From positions 1,506,279 through 1,570,278 of the forward strand of contig JAWWNJ010000049.1 in the NCBI GenBank assembly GCA_037176885.1: a stretch of DNA of 64,000 bases. Direction: 5' to 3'. The notes beneath the pieces were generated by a model. It did not search any database, had not been told where the DNA came from, and worked only from the letters and a program-made list of their open reading frames with translations. Origin of the DNA: Favolaschia claudopus. Taxonomy: Eukaryota; Basidiomycota; Agaricomycetes; Agaricales; Mycenaceae. The position numbers were made by a program, and so were the translations under genes. Positions 36,181-46,529 of this stretch are shown here, piece after piece. How positions within the stretch are numbered: the stretch's first letter is position 1; each line of letters begins with the position of its first letter.

Positions 36181-36988
36181 AGCGGGACGGTGTCACGCGT
36201 CACACTGGACCGGTGGACCCGTTTTTTGTCATTACGCTTATGCCCGATGCACCCGAGAAGCCCGATGCATCCGAAAGAGCCGATCCGTAACCCCAACGCT
36301 ATCCGAACATCATTATTTGCGGCACGGCGCAAAAGAGCCATCAAATCAAACATTGATGGGCTGATTTGATTAATTTCAAGCTCCGCAGCCCTTGCCGCTG
36401 TCCCCCACGGCAGGGATGACTAAGCCTGGGTAGACCCAGACTTTTTTGCAATACGTTTCTGGCAACTGCCAGTACTTTTTGTAAAAAGCCAACAATATGG
36501 GCTGTGAGAACGACGAGCAAGATGACACCACTTTCGCCGTCACGTCGACTGAGGAGGAGCACGTCGCTCGTGAAGCCCTTCGTCGCGAGGCACATGTTGC
36601 CGCCATCGGCGCTTTCCCTCGCACGTCGACTCTCCCCATCGGCAAGGTCGACTTCAAATACAATGGTCTTAATCCTCTTTATTAAGCCTTTTACTTACTG
36701 CTCCTCCCGCTCGCTCATTGATTCACGTCCATACATACTTACTTACTTACTCCTCTACTGCACTCATATCTTGTTGTGTTGCTCCTCTTAATACGCTAGT
36801 ATCGATGCTCTTGCATTTACGGCCAATAAAACCTTTCATTGATAACATGATGACATTGAATAGTAGGAAACGAGTGAGAAGAACCAATCTAGAGTGAGAA
36901 ATGCGTGTGTGAGAGAAAGCAGCAGGCAGAGCAATGAGCTGTCGCTCGACGTATGTACAAGGCAAGCAAACGCAGAGTGTCCCGCCCG

Positions 36989-37561
36989 TCACATCCAAAT
37001 CGCATTGTCTGACGCCGCAACGCGGCCAGCAGCCGTTAAAATATCATGTTCATTGTGCCCCCGCCGCCCTCGCCGTGCTTCAGGTTCGTGCGACGTGTCA
37101 GTGGAGTCATCGTCAGATGACGCCGACAGCTGCGAGCCCTGCCTCTGGCCCATGAGTTGTTTGAGGCGGCTGTGGTGGATACACTGAGTACGGCGGCCGC
37201 GAGTTGAGCCTGACGAGAAGCTTACGCTCGGTATGTGCGTCGATACTGTCTCGCCCTTAGTCGGTGTACGAGCTTGACGTCGTTGGATCCCTGGCGGATT
37301 TGTTCTCTTCTCCTGGAAGAGAACATTGGGGAGATTTCATCAGCGGCGCAGCAATCAAAGTAAGAGGGAGACGCACTGTCGCATGCGCATTCGCGACTTC
37401 TCGTTGATAATCTCTCGGTGTCTGCGGATGTTGAATTACGGTCAGTCGGGGTCGGCGGCGGAGGAGAGTTGGGTAGGCGCTGACTTCTCGCGGTACCGCT
37501 GAGCTATGTCGGCGCGACGAGCAAGGATTGTTGGGTCGGGTTCACAAGACTTGGGCATCAT
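36989..37561 (-). CDS. Small basic KDZ-element protein
   Basis: I do not recognise it. The first exon from 37561 reads MPKSCEPDPTILARRADIAQ, then RYREKSAP, and a second segment has INEKSRMRMRQ. This basic heptad style is common in fungal DNA-associated coiled proteins. After an intron (acceptor CTTCCAG near 37315) the frame reads EKRTNPPGIQRRQARTPT and HSRLKQLMGQRQGSQLS, then an acidic SSDDDSTDTSHEPE and RRGRRGHNEHD, to a stop at 36989. The middle junction (about 37440-37400) was not resolved. It lies about 300 bases beyond the TET/JBP stop, convergent with it. Confidence 0.4.
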
Positions 37562-38326
37562 CAACGAGGGGAAGGGGCGGTGTGGCGGTGCTGGCGGTGT
37601 CGGGGTCGTTTTGAGCGACGTTGGCGAACGTCTGGGGCATGTATGGCTCAGGCGTGTGTAGGCAAGGTATGGAGGAATGATATTGGTGGTTAGTCGATGG
37701 CGCAGGACGGTCAAGGGCAGGGAAAGAGGCAGAGTTAGGTTTTGTACAGTTCGTCATCAAAAAGTTAGGGGTCACTCATTCATCGCCGCTTTGCCGGGGG
37801 TCTGGGGCATGGTAAGAGTGGAAAAACATGCCAGGGAGAGGGGAAACACTTAGTGGATGTATGGGTAGTCGCTAGATTAAATGCAAATGATGAGTTACAC
37901 TTATGTCTGTCGAAAGAGTAGTTTAGTGGTGTTACCTGTACTGTGCTTTCACTTCTCTTAGCGAAGTTCTTCAAAATTTCAAACTCCCCGTGGTATTCTA
38001 TTTTCTGTTCAAATGGCGTCGAGATGTGCTACTGATGAACCCCCGCTCGCTCAATAAGGGGAAATTGCTCTCGGCGTTGCAGGAGACGACCCTCAAAAAG
38101 CGTGACTGCGTCCTGTGACTCATGTGACGAGGCTCATTAGGGCTGAATTTGGGTGAAGGTCGATCCAATTCAGAGGAATATGGACGACGTGCTTGCGTTC
38201 ACACAGAAATACGACAGCGCAGAGTATATTGGGATGGGAATCATTCAATTTACATGGAACGTATGGACGCAAATAAGCTAAATTGAGAGAGAACGACTGG
38301 GTGCTAAAGAGACAAATCCATGTCGC
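37562..38326. other. Spacer inside the KDZ element
   Basis: AT-richer sequence without a supported gene. A possible upstream exon of the small basic protein (37775-37562) is proline-rich and uncertain. Confidence 0.35.
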
Positions 38327-39494
38327 CTACATACGAAGCTGACGAGCCCGGCGGACGCCGCACCATCCGTTGTCGAGAGCACGCTGATACGCGGTCTCCG
38401 CCAACACGCGAGTGGGATATTTCGTGAAAACCGCGTCTTCAATCAGCAAGCAATTGACCTTGGCTTCCAGGTAGGAAGCGTAGACACCGGGATTGGCGCC
38501 GTAACTCACGACGTACCAGTGCGTTCCCGAGATTAGGGGCGACGGAGGGTGGTGAGTGACCAAGGGCTGAGGGGATTGCGATCGGGGAGCGGGTAGCGTG
38601 AGCTGGTGCGCCGAGTGACCGGTCCAGCCACGGGACTGCGCATCGTCCCAAGCGGCTTGTGCAGCGGCGAGGGTGGGGAACGAACAAAAGACGGCTTTGG
38701 GGTAGTCGGCGGTTGCCTGCGAGAGGGCTGTCCCGTTGTCGTAAACACCGACGCCTGGCGCTCCCAGAAAAAGAACGTAACCCTTGAGATCGTAGTGAGA
38801 GCCGGTTTTATAGGCGCGGTTGTTGGGATCCTTTGCTTTCATGGCTGCGGCCTCGAGCCAATCATTCGTGTACCCACTCGTCTCGGGTGTGTGATAGTGG
38901 TATCGAGGGATGGAGGTGGGCGTGGCGGGAGCGGATCGGTTGGGCACGGGGGGAAAGGTCAGGGGCGCAGACGCGAGTTGCGGACTCGGGGGCGGAGAGT
39001 CTGCAGGCGGGGAGTCTAAAAGCGCAGAGTCTGAAGGCGGAGAGTCTGAAGAAAAACAACGTAGGGGGAATGGGTTTAGACAGCTTTCATAAGAGGGAAG
39101 GATATTGCTAACCTGGGATGACCACGACGGGATCGCGTGTCGCTTTGACGGCCCGTTTCCCCTTCGCTTTGGCGGTCGGGGCGGGCGGGACGCGAGAACC
39201 CTGCGCGGCGGGGACGGGCGGGGTAGCCGAGTTTTTGGCGGACGTCGCGGGAGGAGCAGACCGAGCGGGGGCCGATGGTGCACTGGCCCGCAAGAGCTTG
39301 GCGAAGGCGGGGTCCAATTGAGAGGCGAGCGCCGACATCCCGACCATCTGCACGACGTCTTTGAGGCGGTCGTCGGCGATGTGCTTGAGGAGAGTGCGGA
39401 GCTCGGCTGGGGTGAGGTCCGGGATGGCGTCGGCGATGTCCCGCGCGCGTTCGTTCGCGAGCTGAGGAATGTTGTTGGACGACGAGGAAGACAT
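38327..39494 (-). CDS. RNase H1 N-terminal (viroplasmin-like) domain protein 1
   Basis: Two exons. The first, from Met 39494, has a helical part (ERARDIADAIPDLTPAELRT) and then an Ala/Pro/Lys-rich linker (KAKGKRAVKATRD). An intron of about 65 bases (GTTAGC..TTTCAG) follows. The second exon has Pro/Ser-rich repeats and two copies of a small fold: first YVLFLGAPGVGVYDNG with FCSFPTLAAAQAAW, then WYVVSYGANPGVYASY with FTKYPTRVLAETAYQRAL. This Y-V-V...G-V-Y, K-x-F/Y-x-T...A..A pattern is the RNase H1 N-terminal/caulimovirus viroplasmin domain, which binds RNA/DNA hybrids in RNase H1. No RNase H catalytic domain is present. It is a cargo gene of the KDZ element, on the same strand as the similar gene at 41.1 kb. 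Confidence 0.7.
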
Positions 39495-41088
39495 TATCAA
39501 GGAGAAGGGCTATGAGGGGCTGATTGGGGGCAATTGTGGGCAGGCGATGAGAGGAAGAGCTGAGTATGCTGACGATGCAAGAGGCGATAAGAGTGGAGTA
39601 TGCTGACGATGCAAGAGGCGATAACAAGTGATGCGACAGAATTTCTGGCGGAACTCGGAGAAAAGGAAAGGATTTTGCTTCCGGATCTCGCTGGATACCT
39701 GGGCTTCGAAATGAAGGAGCAACTGAATGTGTGGGACGAAAGATCCTGGAATGGGGCGAAAAATTGTGTGGCCGGGAGTAAAAAAAGAGGGTACAGGGCG
39801 AGGGACAGTGGATTTGCGGTGTGGGAAGAGGGCTACGGAAAAAAGGGAGCGAGCTTTGCCCGCGCGTATGGATATGGAAAAAAACCCCGGTTTCGGGGAC
39901 AGACGAGCTGGAAATCGGTGGTTCAGGTTGGGTTTAGGGAAGATGAACCCAAGATGAACCACTGGTTCGTGTTTCCAAGAGAAGAAAAATTGTATTGAGC
40001 GGGGCCGGTCGGAGAGATGCGGTTGATTGCAGGGTGGATGCAGATGATTGTACAGTTGTTAGCAAGTGGACAGTTATGGCGGTGGCGACAAAAGGGACCG
40101 AGATTAATTAGCGGAATCAGCGGGTAACAAGCCTGGGCCACGCCTCGACCCGAGAAGACCGGGGAACGTGGAAGATGTGATGGATTTGCGTCGGCGGTAC
40201 AGTTATTAGCGACGGTTCGTTATTAGCTAGGGTCCGTTGTTAGCTACTGGTCAGTTATAAGTCTATCGAGAGCCTTGCCGCAGGTGGGGATTATAAGTCT
40301 ATCGAGAGGCTTGCCGCAGGTGGGGAAATGAGCGATGTGAGTAAACGCGGTATAACTGGAGGTGTAAGTTGTTGCAGGGATTTGCGGGGAGATATATTTT
40401 GCTGCCGAAAAGGTTCCACGGATGGTCCGGATCGACGAACAGGTGAGAATGGTGTCACCGGAGATTGTGGTGGGACCGAATGACAGTGATGGCTTCGACG
40501 GGGGCAGTTATTTGCGAGGGCGTGCAATTGAGGGAGTGAAGAGTAGGGTTGATTTGACCAGACGCGACGCGAGGCGGTAGGATGGAGCAAGACACAGATT
40601 TGAGAGTGAGAGATAGATGCTGTCGGGGTGCTGAGAAACTTGGGCGAACGCCAAGCAGCAAAGAACGAATGACACACCTTCGGATACCGTTCGCTCCAGC
40701 CTCCCCAAAAGGGCCGAGCCGTGTCTGGCGGTCTCAATCGCCGTCAGGCGGGTGTCGACGTGATCTGCGTGTACGTGTGATGTTCGGGGAGAGCGGATAG
40801 AAGATACTTGGAAAATTTCAATGGTGGCTGTGCCATCTTGACTGCCTTTTTTGGGAAGAAGATTTTAGTGGATTGCTCGCAGATCGGGTTGGGGGTCAGG
40901 CAAAAGCGTATATTGATTTCGTTGGAGGGCGGGGAGAAACTAACAACTTGTAGGTAGTAATGAAAGAGAAGCTGCCTAACTAGAACGAGACGAGGGTTTT
41001 TTGTGGGTTACATTTTGCGTAGTGCTAAGTGTAGGCAAAGAAAGAGAACAACGAGAAATTTATTGGGAGGGCACGCGAGGCGACGAGT
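39495..41088. other. 1.6 kb spacer without a supported gene
   Basis: A near-perfect direct repeat of about 40 bases (AAGTCTATCGAGAG, CCTTGCCGCAGGTGGGG) occurs at about 40257 and 40291. An imperfect repeat near 39556 and 39590 shares GATGCAAGAGGCGATAA. Short frames on both strands have no intron or motif support. Confidence 0.45.
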
Positions 41089-41714
41089 TTACAAGATCTC
41101 AACTCCACCCCAGGTAAGAGCCTTGTTGAAGGCGAGGAGGGCGTTCGCTTGAGTGTCGTACGCTTTGCGGGCACCGCGAGCGACACCGGTGATGGCGAAA
41201 TCCGCCAGCAAACTGCAGTGAGGGCGGCAATGAGAGGCGGCGTTGAGATGAAAAGAAAAAAAGGAAGCTCACTACTCATCGACAACACCCACAAAGCGCC
41301 CTCTCATGATGGCATACCATTCGGGAGCGGGGGTTTCCTCCTCGACGGGGAGGAGGGGGTCAGAGGGAATGGTGGAGTACACTTCGTTGGCGCGGAACGG
41401 GGCGGCGTCGCGGAGGAGCGCGACGAGAGCTGCTGGAAGTCCAGCGCCGGGGGGGTTCTTGGGCGCCTCCTTGGCGGACACTTCCTTGTCCTTTTTAGAG
41501 GCCGAGGCGGGGACAGCGGGGGGCGGGGCGGCGGTTGCAGGAAGCGGGACGGCGTGAGCTGCGACGGGCGCGACGGCGAGCAAAGGAAGGCACGGTACGA
41601 GCACGTATGCCGCGGCTGTGGGTGTGGTGTAACATGAGGCTAGGGACAACGACACAGCGAAGAAGGCGACATACGGATGACCTGGGGAACGGCGAAGGCG
41701 GGGAGAGTGTTCAT
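41089..41714 (-). CDS. RNase H1 N-terminal-like domain protein 2 (short)
   Basis: Three exons on the minus strand: a short first exon from Met 41714 (MNTLPAFAVPQVI) with a GTATGT donor, a middle exon, and a last exon after GTGAGC..CTGCAG ending at 41089. The protein is about 170 residues with an Ala/Pro-rich lead, then PEWYAIMRGRFVGVVDE, YLLADFAITGVARGARKAY and ALLAFNKALTWGG. This matches the viroplasmin/RNase H1 N-terminal pattern (Y-x-I-x-x-GR-x-x-GV...K-x-Y/F...A-x-x-A-F-N). There is no catalytic domain. It is divergent from the HMG-like gene across about 300 bases containing a TATATAT stretch near 41782. Confidence 0.6.
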
Positions 41715-42015
41715 TGCAGAGGGAAAAGATGAGTGGTGAACGAAGAAAGCTAAGTGGCGTTTGCGTGAGGGATCAAGGGGATATATATGTCGAGAGATCA
41801 AGACCAAATGGGAAAAGATATGGAGCCCGAATGAGCGGATGAAAGGGTTGATGTGATGGTAGGAGAGTGTCCGAATTTGGTAGTTGGCTGCCCAAATTGC
41901 CTTGACGCGTAGCGGCCTTCGAGGGTGACATCGACGACATACGGATATTGATATGTGAGAAGTCTGTTCCCCCCGTTGAACACGTTGGCTGAGTCCCGAT
42001 CCAGAACGTACAGAC

Positions 42016-44566
42016 ATGGCAAAATCCAAGGGTCCCAAAAAACACCAGACCCGCCCGCGCAAGCGGACGTGGGCGCGAAAGGAGAAGAAAGATCGGCGAA
42101 ATTTGAAGCTGTGGGCTGAGGGGGCAAGGGAGTCCATTTTGAGTCCTCATCTGCCGGGCTACCTGGACGCGCTGGAGCGTGGGTGGCGCGCAGAACGCGA
42201 CTACGTGCGCGATGTGTGCAACGAGTTCCACGCGCAAATCTCGTGGCGCCTTGCTGACGATGAGGAGCCGGACGAGCCGCTGCCTGAGTATGATCCGATG
42301 GTAACACCGGCCGTGGAGGAGTTGGATGACGAGGAGACGGCGGCGAAGAGATCGCGGGTGGAGACTTTGAATGCGGTGAGTAGTGGGCGGCGGGTCAATG
42401 AAGTTTTTTTCACGGTGCTGACTGACAAGTTGTTGTATAGCGCATTAACCGGTGGTTGAAGTATCGGGCGAAAAAGGTTCGCCGCCCTACGACTCGCGAC
42501 CGGACGCAAGATCCATGGGGGCTTTTGCTCGCGAAGCTGTCGGGGATCAAGTCACCGCCCAAGGCGAGGCAAGGGTTTCAACAATATATGCATGAGGCGT
42601 ATGATACAGAGATCAGACCCGTGGTGGAGGCGCGGTGGAAGGCGGAGTTGGTGGAAGCCGACGGAGTGACTTTGAAAACGGGGAAGGGACCTAACGCGCC
42701 GTTCCGAGCGCAGGTGGCGCGTGAGCTATATCAAGAGCTCTCAGACGAGGAGCGCGAGGGGCTGATGAAGAGGGCGAAGGACGAGGCTGCTGCGCAGCGC
42801 GAGGAGTATTTGCAGAAGATGAAGGGGCCGCCTTCGAAGACGCCGAAGGACAGACAAATGTGAGTCTGGGGTACGAATCCGCGGGGAGAAGCTAACGAGT
42901 CGACGGCTGTAGATGCATAGACAACTTGGGGACATTTATGACTGAGGTGCTGAAGGGGGTGTACGAGTATACTGGGTTGTCGAGTTTTGTGGTCTTTGGC
43001 GGGCCTATTCCTGTTTACGACGGGGATTTGCGGACTTTCCCGTGAGCGATATTCTAGAGAGGCGACTAAAGGACTAACCTGTGCATTGTAGCGTGGCGTA
43101 TGGACGCAACTTGGAGCCAATGCCTAGTCACTTCCCGCAATGGGCGAAACCTAGGTTTGGTAGAGACGTCTTGGATTTTATGAGAGATTGGCTGAAAACG
43201 GCATATAGTAAGTGCTTGATTTCGCTGCGAGGAGGAAATGTAACTGACTGACGATCGTGCAGCACCACAACAGTGCGCCGAGGCGGCGTTACCCAAGGAC
43301 AACGCCGACGACGACGACGATCCTTTGTCCCGGGCGAAATACAGAATCGACGCAGTCGACGATTGGTCCGGAGACAGCGGCGACAGCGGTGACGACAGTG
43401 AGAGCAGTAGTGGCTCCACGAGCGGCAGCGGCACCGATAGCGAGTCGGGGTCATCCAGCTCGGATAGCGACTCCGAGACGGAGCCTGAGGAGGAGATCCG
43501 CTCAACAAAACAACGGGCGAGGGACGCCGAGAGACGCAAGGAGAGACGGAAGGCGTCTGATAAAGCCAAGACAGCGAAATCGAAGGCTGGGCGGAAAGTA
43601 GCGACGTCGAAGTCGAAATCGGCTCACAAGGGTGCAGGGGAGAAGGCGAAGGGCAAAGGCAAAGAGGTGGTGAAAGAGAAGGTTAAGGGGAAAGAGAAGG
43701 AGGTGCCGAAGAAGAAGAGTAGTGAGGGGGAGCGGGGGAAGAAGAGAGGTGGGGAGGAAAGGTCGGAGGACGGGGCGAAAAAGAGAGCGCGCGTCGCCGA
43801 TGCAGAGGGTAATGGGAGCGGTGGAAGTGGTGACAAAAGGCCTCGTCCCAAGCCAAAGGCGGGGGAAGGCGGTGCCAGCAGTTCTACCGCCAAACGCAAG
43901 ACTGGGGACGGAACTAGAGGCGACAGCGGGGGCAGAAACGAAGAAGAACAAGCACCACCCGAGGCGCCAGCGCCGCCGGCGTGTCCTGCCGACGCGCCCG
44001 AGTATTTCACGCAGGTATATGCGGAGGTTACAACGACTGGCTTGGGAGAAGCCTTCAACGGGTTGCTGGAGTCCTTGAGCAGCATAGAAGAAGCATACGA
44101 ATGGGTGAAGTGGGAGAAAGGCGTGACATCTAAAGGGCTGCGGACCATGAATCGCCCGCCACAGGTCCAAGCTTGGGTGCAGGCGGGTAGAGGCGTGCGG
44201 GGCGGGGTGATGGGGCAGGGTGCGGGACCTACGCTGTCGGATACGGCGTCGTTTGCGGAAAAATGGTGGACGTGGTGGCGCGGGATGCAGCCGATCTGGC
44301 GCAAACCAAACAACGGAAGTACTGGATTCCTCCGCGACTCGTATCCGGGAGGCGGGGTGGAGGAGTGGACGACTCTCCGCTTTCCGGGTCCGAACGGCGC
44401 GTTGAGTCTTGTTGCGAGTCTTTTCTGGTGGGGAAGGAGACTGAGAGATAAGGGGATAGAGGGGGACGATTTGGCGAGATGGGAGGAGGCCGTTTCCGAT
44501 GTGACGTGGATGCTTAGAGGGTTATGTGAGGCCGAAGGAAAGGACGGGAAACAAGGGGGAGAGTGA
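42016..44566 (+). CDS. HMG-like domain protein of the KDZ element
   Basis: Five exons with in-phase introns (GTGAGT donors at 42376 and 42860, GTGAGC near 43041, GTAAGT near 43208). The N-terminus is strongly basic (MAKSKGPKKHQTRPRKRTWA). The second exon resembles an HMG box: KARQGFQQYMHEAYDTEIRP, later APFRAQVARELYQELSDEER and EYLQKMKG. Family knowledge: large KDZ elements of basidiomycetes often encode a divergent HMG-domain protein, thought to bind DNA. The long last exon is low complexity, with a Ser/Asp run, then Lys/Glu-rich repeats (KGKGKEVVKEKVKGKEKEV), then a globular C-terminus (SFAEKWWTWWRGMQPIWRKP). The product is probably nuclear. It reads as intact, unlike the TET/JBP gene. Confidence 0.7.
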
Positions 44567-45114
44567 AGGGCGTTGCAGATACGGGCAAATGCCAAACTAG
44601 TAGTCTGTCGCCAAAAAAGGGCTGTCGAAGGGTTGAAATGATTAACACTAGTCGCCAGCGATCGAAATGAGCGTGTTCGAATAAAAGAATCCCAGTGCAA
44701 GTCACCGAGAAAAGGTGAAGTGGTTCAGCATTGACTTAGAGAAGTGAGACGCAGAGGCGTCACGTGCAAAATGACGTGTCATCGATAACCTCATGCCTTC
44801 CTCTGTGGGCGCCGCAAATTGAGATTAGTTTGGACTTCAGTACAATTCTAAATGACTGAGATTGAAGGTTTGGGCAGTGGAAGGGGACTCACGATGGGAC
44901 TTCTTGAAGAGACGGTGGTCATATATATTACAGTGCTCATATTGACCAATGATTGCCATGATTGACAGGAAATGTCAAACAACGGCATCAGGCCGAGACA
45001 ACGGCCGAGGGCGGCCAACAGCTGCAAAAACGTTACCTGCGCCAGGGGGTGGCTGAGACCAGGTAGAAAGGATTTGGGAAAACGCCCTGCAAAATGAGGG
45101 GGAAACGTCCAGGC
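44567..45114. other. Right subterminal sequence of the KDZ element
   Basis: No gene is supported between the HMG-like stop and the right inverted repeat. Confidence 0.4.
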
Positions 45115-45167
45115 TAGCTGCGGGGTGGCTGGCTCCGCGCAAAAAGACAATCAGCAAAAGCGGCTAC
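45115..45167 (-). repeat. Right terminal inverted repeat of the KDZ element
   Basis: The reverse complement starts GTAGCC and contains ATTGTCTTTTTGCGCGG, aligned with the left repeat at 24639-24690. Confidence 0.6.
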
Positions 45168-45699
45168 GACCAGGGTATTTAGTCTTTATATTACAACTAG
45201 GGCTCCTGTGCGATGCAAAGCAATCCGAAGTCAAACGCTTTACGCTGCAACAAGATGAGCGCGTCATGTTGTATTTCACTATCAGAACTCGTTACATGTA
45301 ATCTGGAGCGCCACCGAAGGGCATAGGCCCTACGTCTGACGAAAGGTACGCCTCAGCTGCCTCCAACCACGCAGTTCCTGAAACAGTCGTTCAGTTCTTG
45401 TCCTCTGACCGTTCGGGTACTCACGGTCTGCACACACGACGAGATTCACAGGGGCACCGTCCCTCCTCAAAATGCCTTTGCTACACCCAGAACCGCCCAT
45501 TGTCCAGCACGTCGGGTCTGGTAGGCCTGATTCACCGGTGTATCGCCATTCCGGGAAAGCAAAGAACCGGCAGCCTGCATCGTCGGAGGACCGCAGCGTT
45601 GCAGGACAATTCACGTCTTCACCGCAAATGTGAGGGCGAGGATACTCATTGAGGTGAACGCGGAATCCGGCTTCCACGTACTTCCGAAATGCAGACCAC

Positions 45700-46125
45700 C
45701 ACTTCAGGCTACCTATATAGACCCCCCTTATGGTGTAATTATGCCCATGACTTAATTGGCCCTAAGGGGGGTCTGAGAGAAAGTTAATTTATGGGGTGTT
45801 TTGGGTTAACCCATGCATGGGCTCACCCACAGTGTGGCCTGGGGCAGCCCATTTGTACGTATAGTGGGCTTGCCCATTGACCCTCTTGGACCCCCGGCAC
45901 CGCCGGGGAAGAAAAATTCGATTTTGCGCGCATTTTTGCTCCGTTTCGCATGAGCCTGGGTGATTGTTCAAGCTTTGATTTTTGCAGTGTTTATGGGCTA
46001 TATATCAGGCAGATTCAAGCATGTTTTTTTTTTTTTGGTTGGTCACATGGGCCAGTAGCTGCTGGATCTGCATGTATTTGCATGGTACTTTCCTTGTGAT
46101 TTACGTAGATTGGGGCGGTTCATGC
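45700..46125 (+). repeat. Left long inverted repeat of the 5.14 kb element
   Basis: It contains an inner foldback, AGACCCCCCTTA (45719) against TAAGGGGGGTCT (about 45763-45774), and the words GGGTTAACCCATGCATGGGC and CCCGGCACCGCCGGGG. It differs from the right arm at only a handful of positions over the first 365 bases, plus poly-T length. Confidence 0.9.
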
Positions 46126-46529
46126 AGCTCTCTTTTCATCGAAAAGTACGTTGCTGGTGACAGTAGTCATTGTCAGTTGCAATGAAAAGTGGGTAGCATC
46201 ATTTATCTTGCCCAAATAAACAGTAAACAGTAAGCACTGTAAATAGCCCCATTGGTTTGCTTAAACATGTGCTTCAAAGCCTAGGATTGATTTGCCTGTT
46301 CTTCAAATATTATAATTGGCTTTTAATTTGGTCAAACCTGAGTAGCAGAGAGTTCATTTCTGATATGAGCACTATGGAATAGCTTAAGCACAAGAGTATG
46401 ATTAGTCTCAGATTAAATTGTACTACAGCTGCATATTATACAGTATATAATGATATACTCTTCAGAGATCCAGTCTATATCATTTACAGCTATAGAGTGG
46501 CCGTCCACACAACTTATCATCTACGTATA

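Larger units (their letters stand above)
32416..36504. mobile_element. 4.09 kb non-coding element with 7-base target duplication
   Basis: The left end is CACCCCATATTAGTGG at 32416; the reverse complement of the right end is CAGCCCATATTGTTGG, ending at 36504. The inverted match continues through AAAAAGTACTGGC and GTTGCCAGAAACGT for about 60 bases. The host sequence TGAGAAC is duplicated directly at 32409-32415 and 36505-36511. Removing the element and one copy gives RRYFENDEQDD in the TET/JBP frame, which confirms the ends. Inside there is no convincing gene: two GC-rich, purine-skewed blocks (32840-33480 and 34850-36100) flank an AT-rich centre. It looks non-autonomous. Confidence 0.85.
30975..36685 (+). 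pseudogene. TET/JBP-like dioxygenase, split by a 4.09 kb insertion
   Basis: TET/JBP enzymes oxidise 5-methylpyrimidines in DNA using Fe(II) and 2-oxoglutarate. Exons from 30975 splice in phase (GTTAGT..CTCCAG; GTATGT..GCGCAG; GTAGGC..GCGCAG). The core reads YSAITFEFGPHRRT, SWSILTALGNYDPAYGG, HIILWDLG, then PGDSILIPTGLIRYSF and PGETRYSMLQW. In the family the iron is held by His-x-Asp and a distal His. Here the first site appears as HRG (32164-32172) and the distal site as Tyr (TAT at 32329-32331), while the Arg of GETRYS that holds 2-oxoglutarate is kept. The frame continues on the far side of the insertion from DEQDDTTFAVTSTEEEH (36509 onward) to the stop at 36685. It is therefore both predicted inactive and interrupted. 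Confidence 0.75.
24639..45167. mobile_element. 20.5 kb KDZ-class composite element
   Basis: The edges show diverged terminal inverted repeats. The left starts GTAGCC at 24639 and includes ATTGTTTATTTGCGCGG. The right, in reverse complement from 45167, starts GTAGCC and includes ATTGTCTTTTTGCGCGG, then AGCCAGCCACCCC against AGCCAGGCCCC. Inside are a KDZ transposase, an unknown gene, a TET/JBP-like dioxygenase, a basic small protein, two RNase H1 N-terminal-domain proteins and an HMG-like protein. KDZ transposons of basidiomycetes are known to carry TET/JBP genes and a divergent HMG-domain gene, so the set is typical of a large autonomous element. I found no target-site duplication. A later 4.09 kb insertion lies within it. 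Confidence 0.75.

Noticed and set aside
34802..36353. Several proline/arginine-rich minus-strand frames
   Set aside because: Overlapping frames of similar composition inside a non-coding insertion; no splicing or family signal.
32416..36504. ATAT duplication with the element starting at TAGTGG
   Set aside because: It leaves the TET/JBP gene out of frame; the TGAGAAC duplication fits better and restores the frame.
24620..45180. Target-site duplication for the KDZ element
   Set aside because: Only weak similarity (ACAGG against CCAGG) flanks the ends; not convincing.
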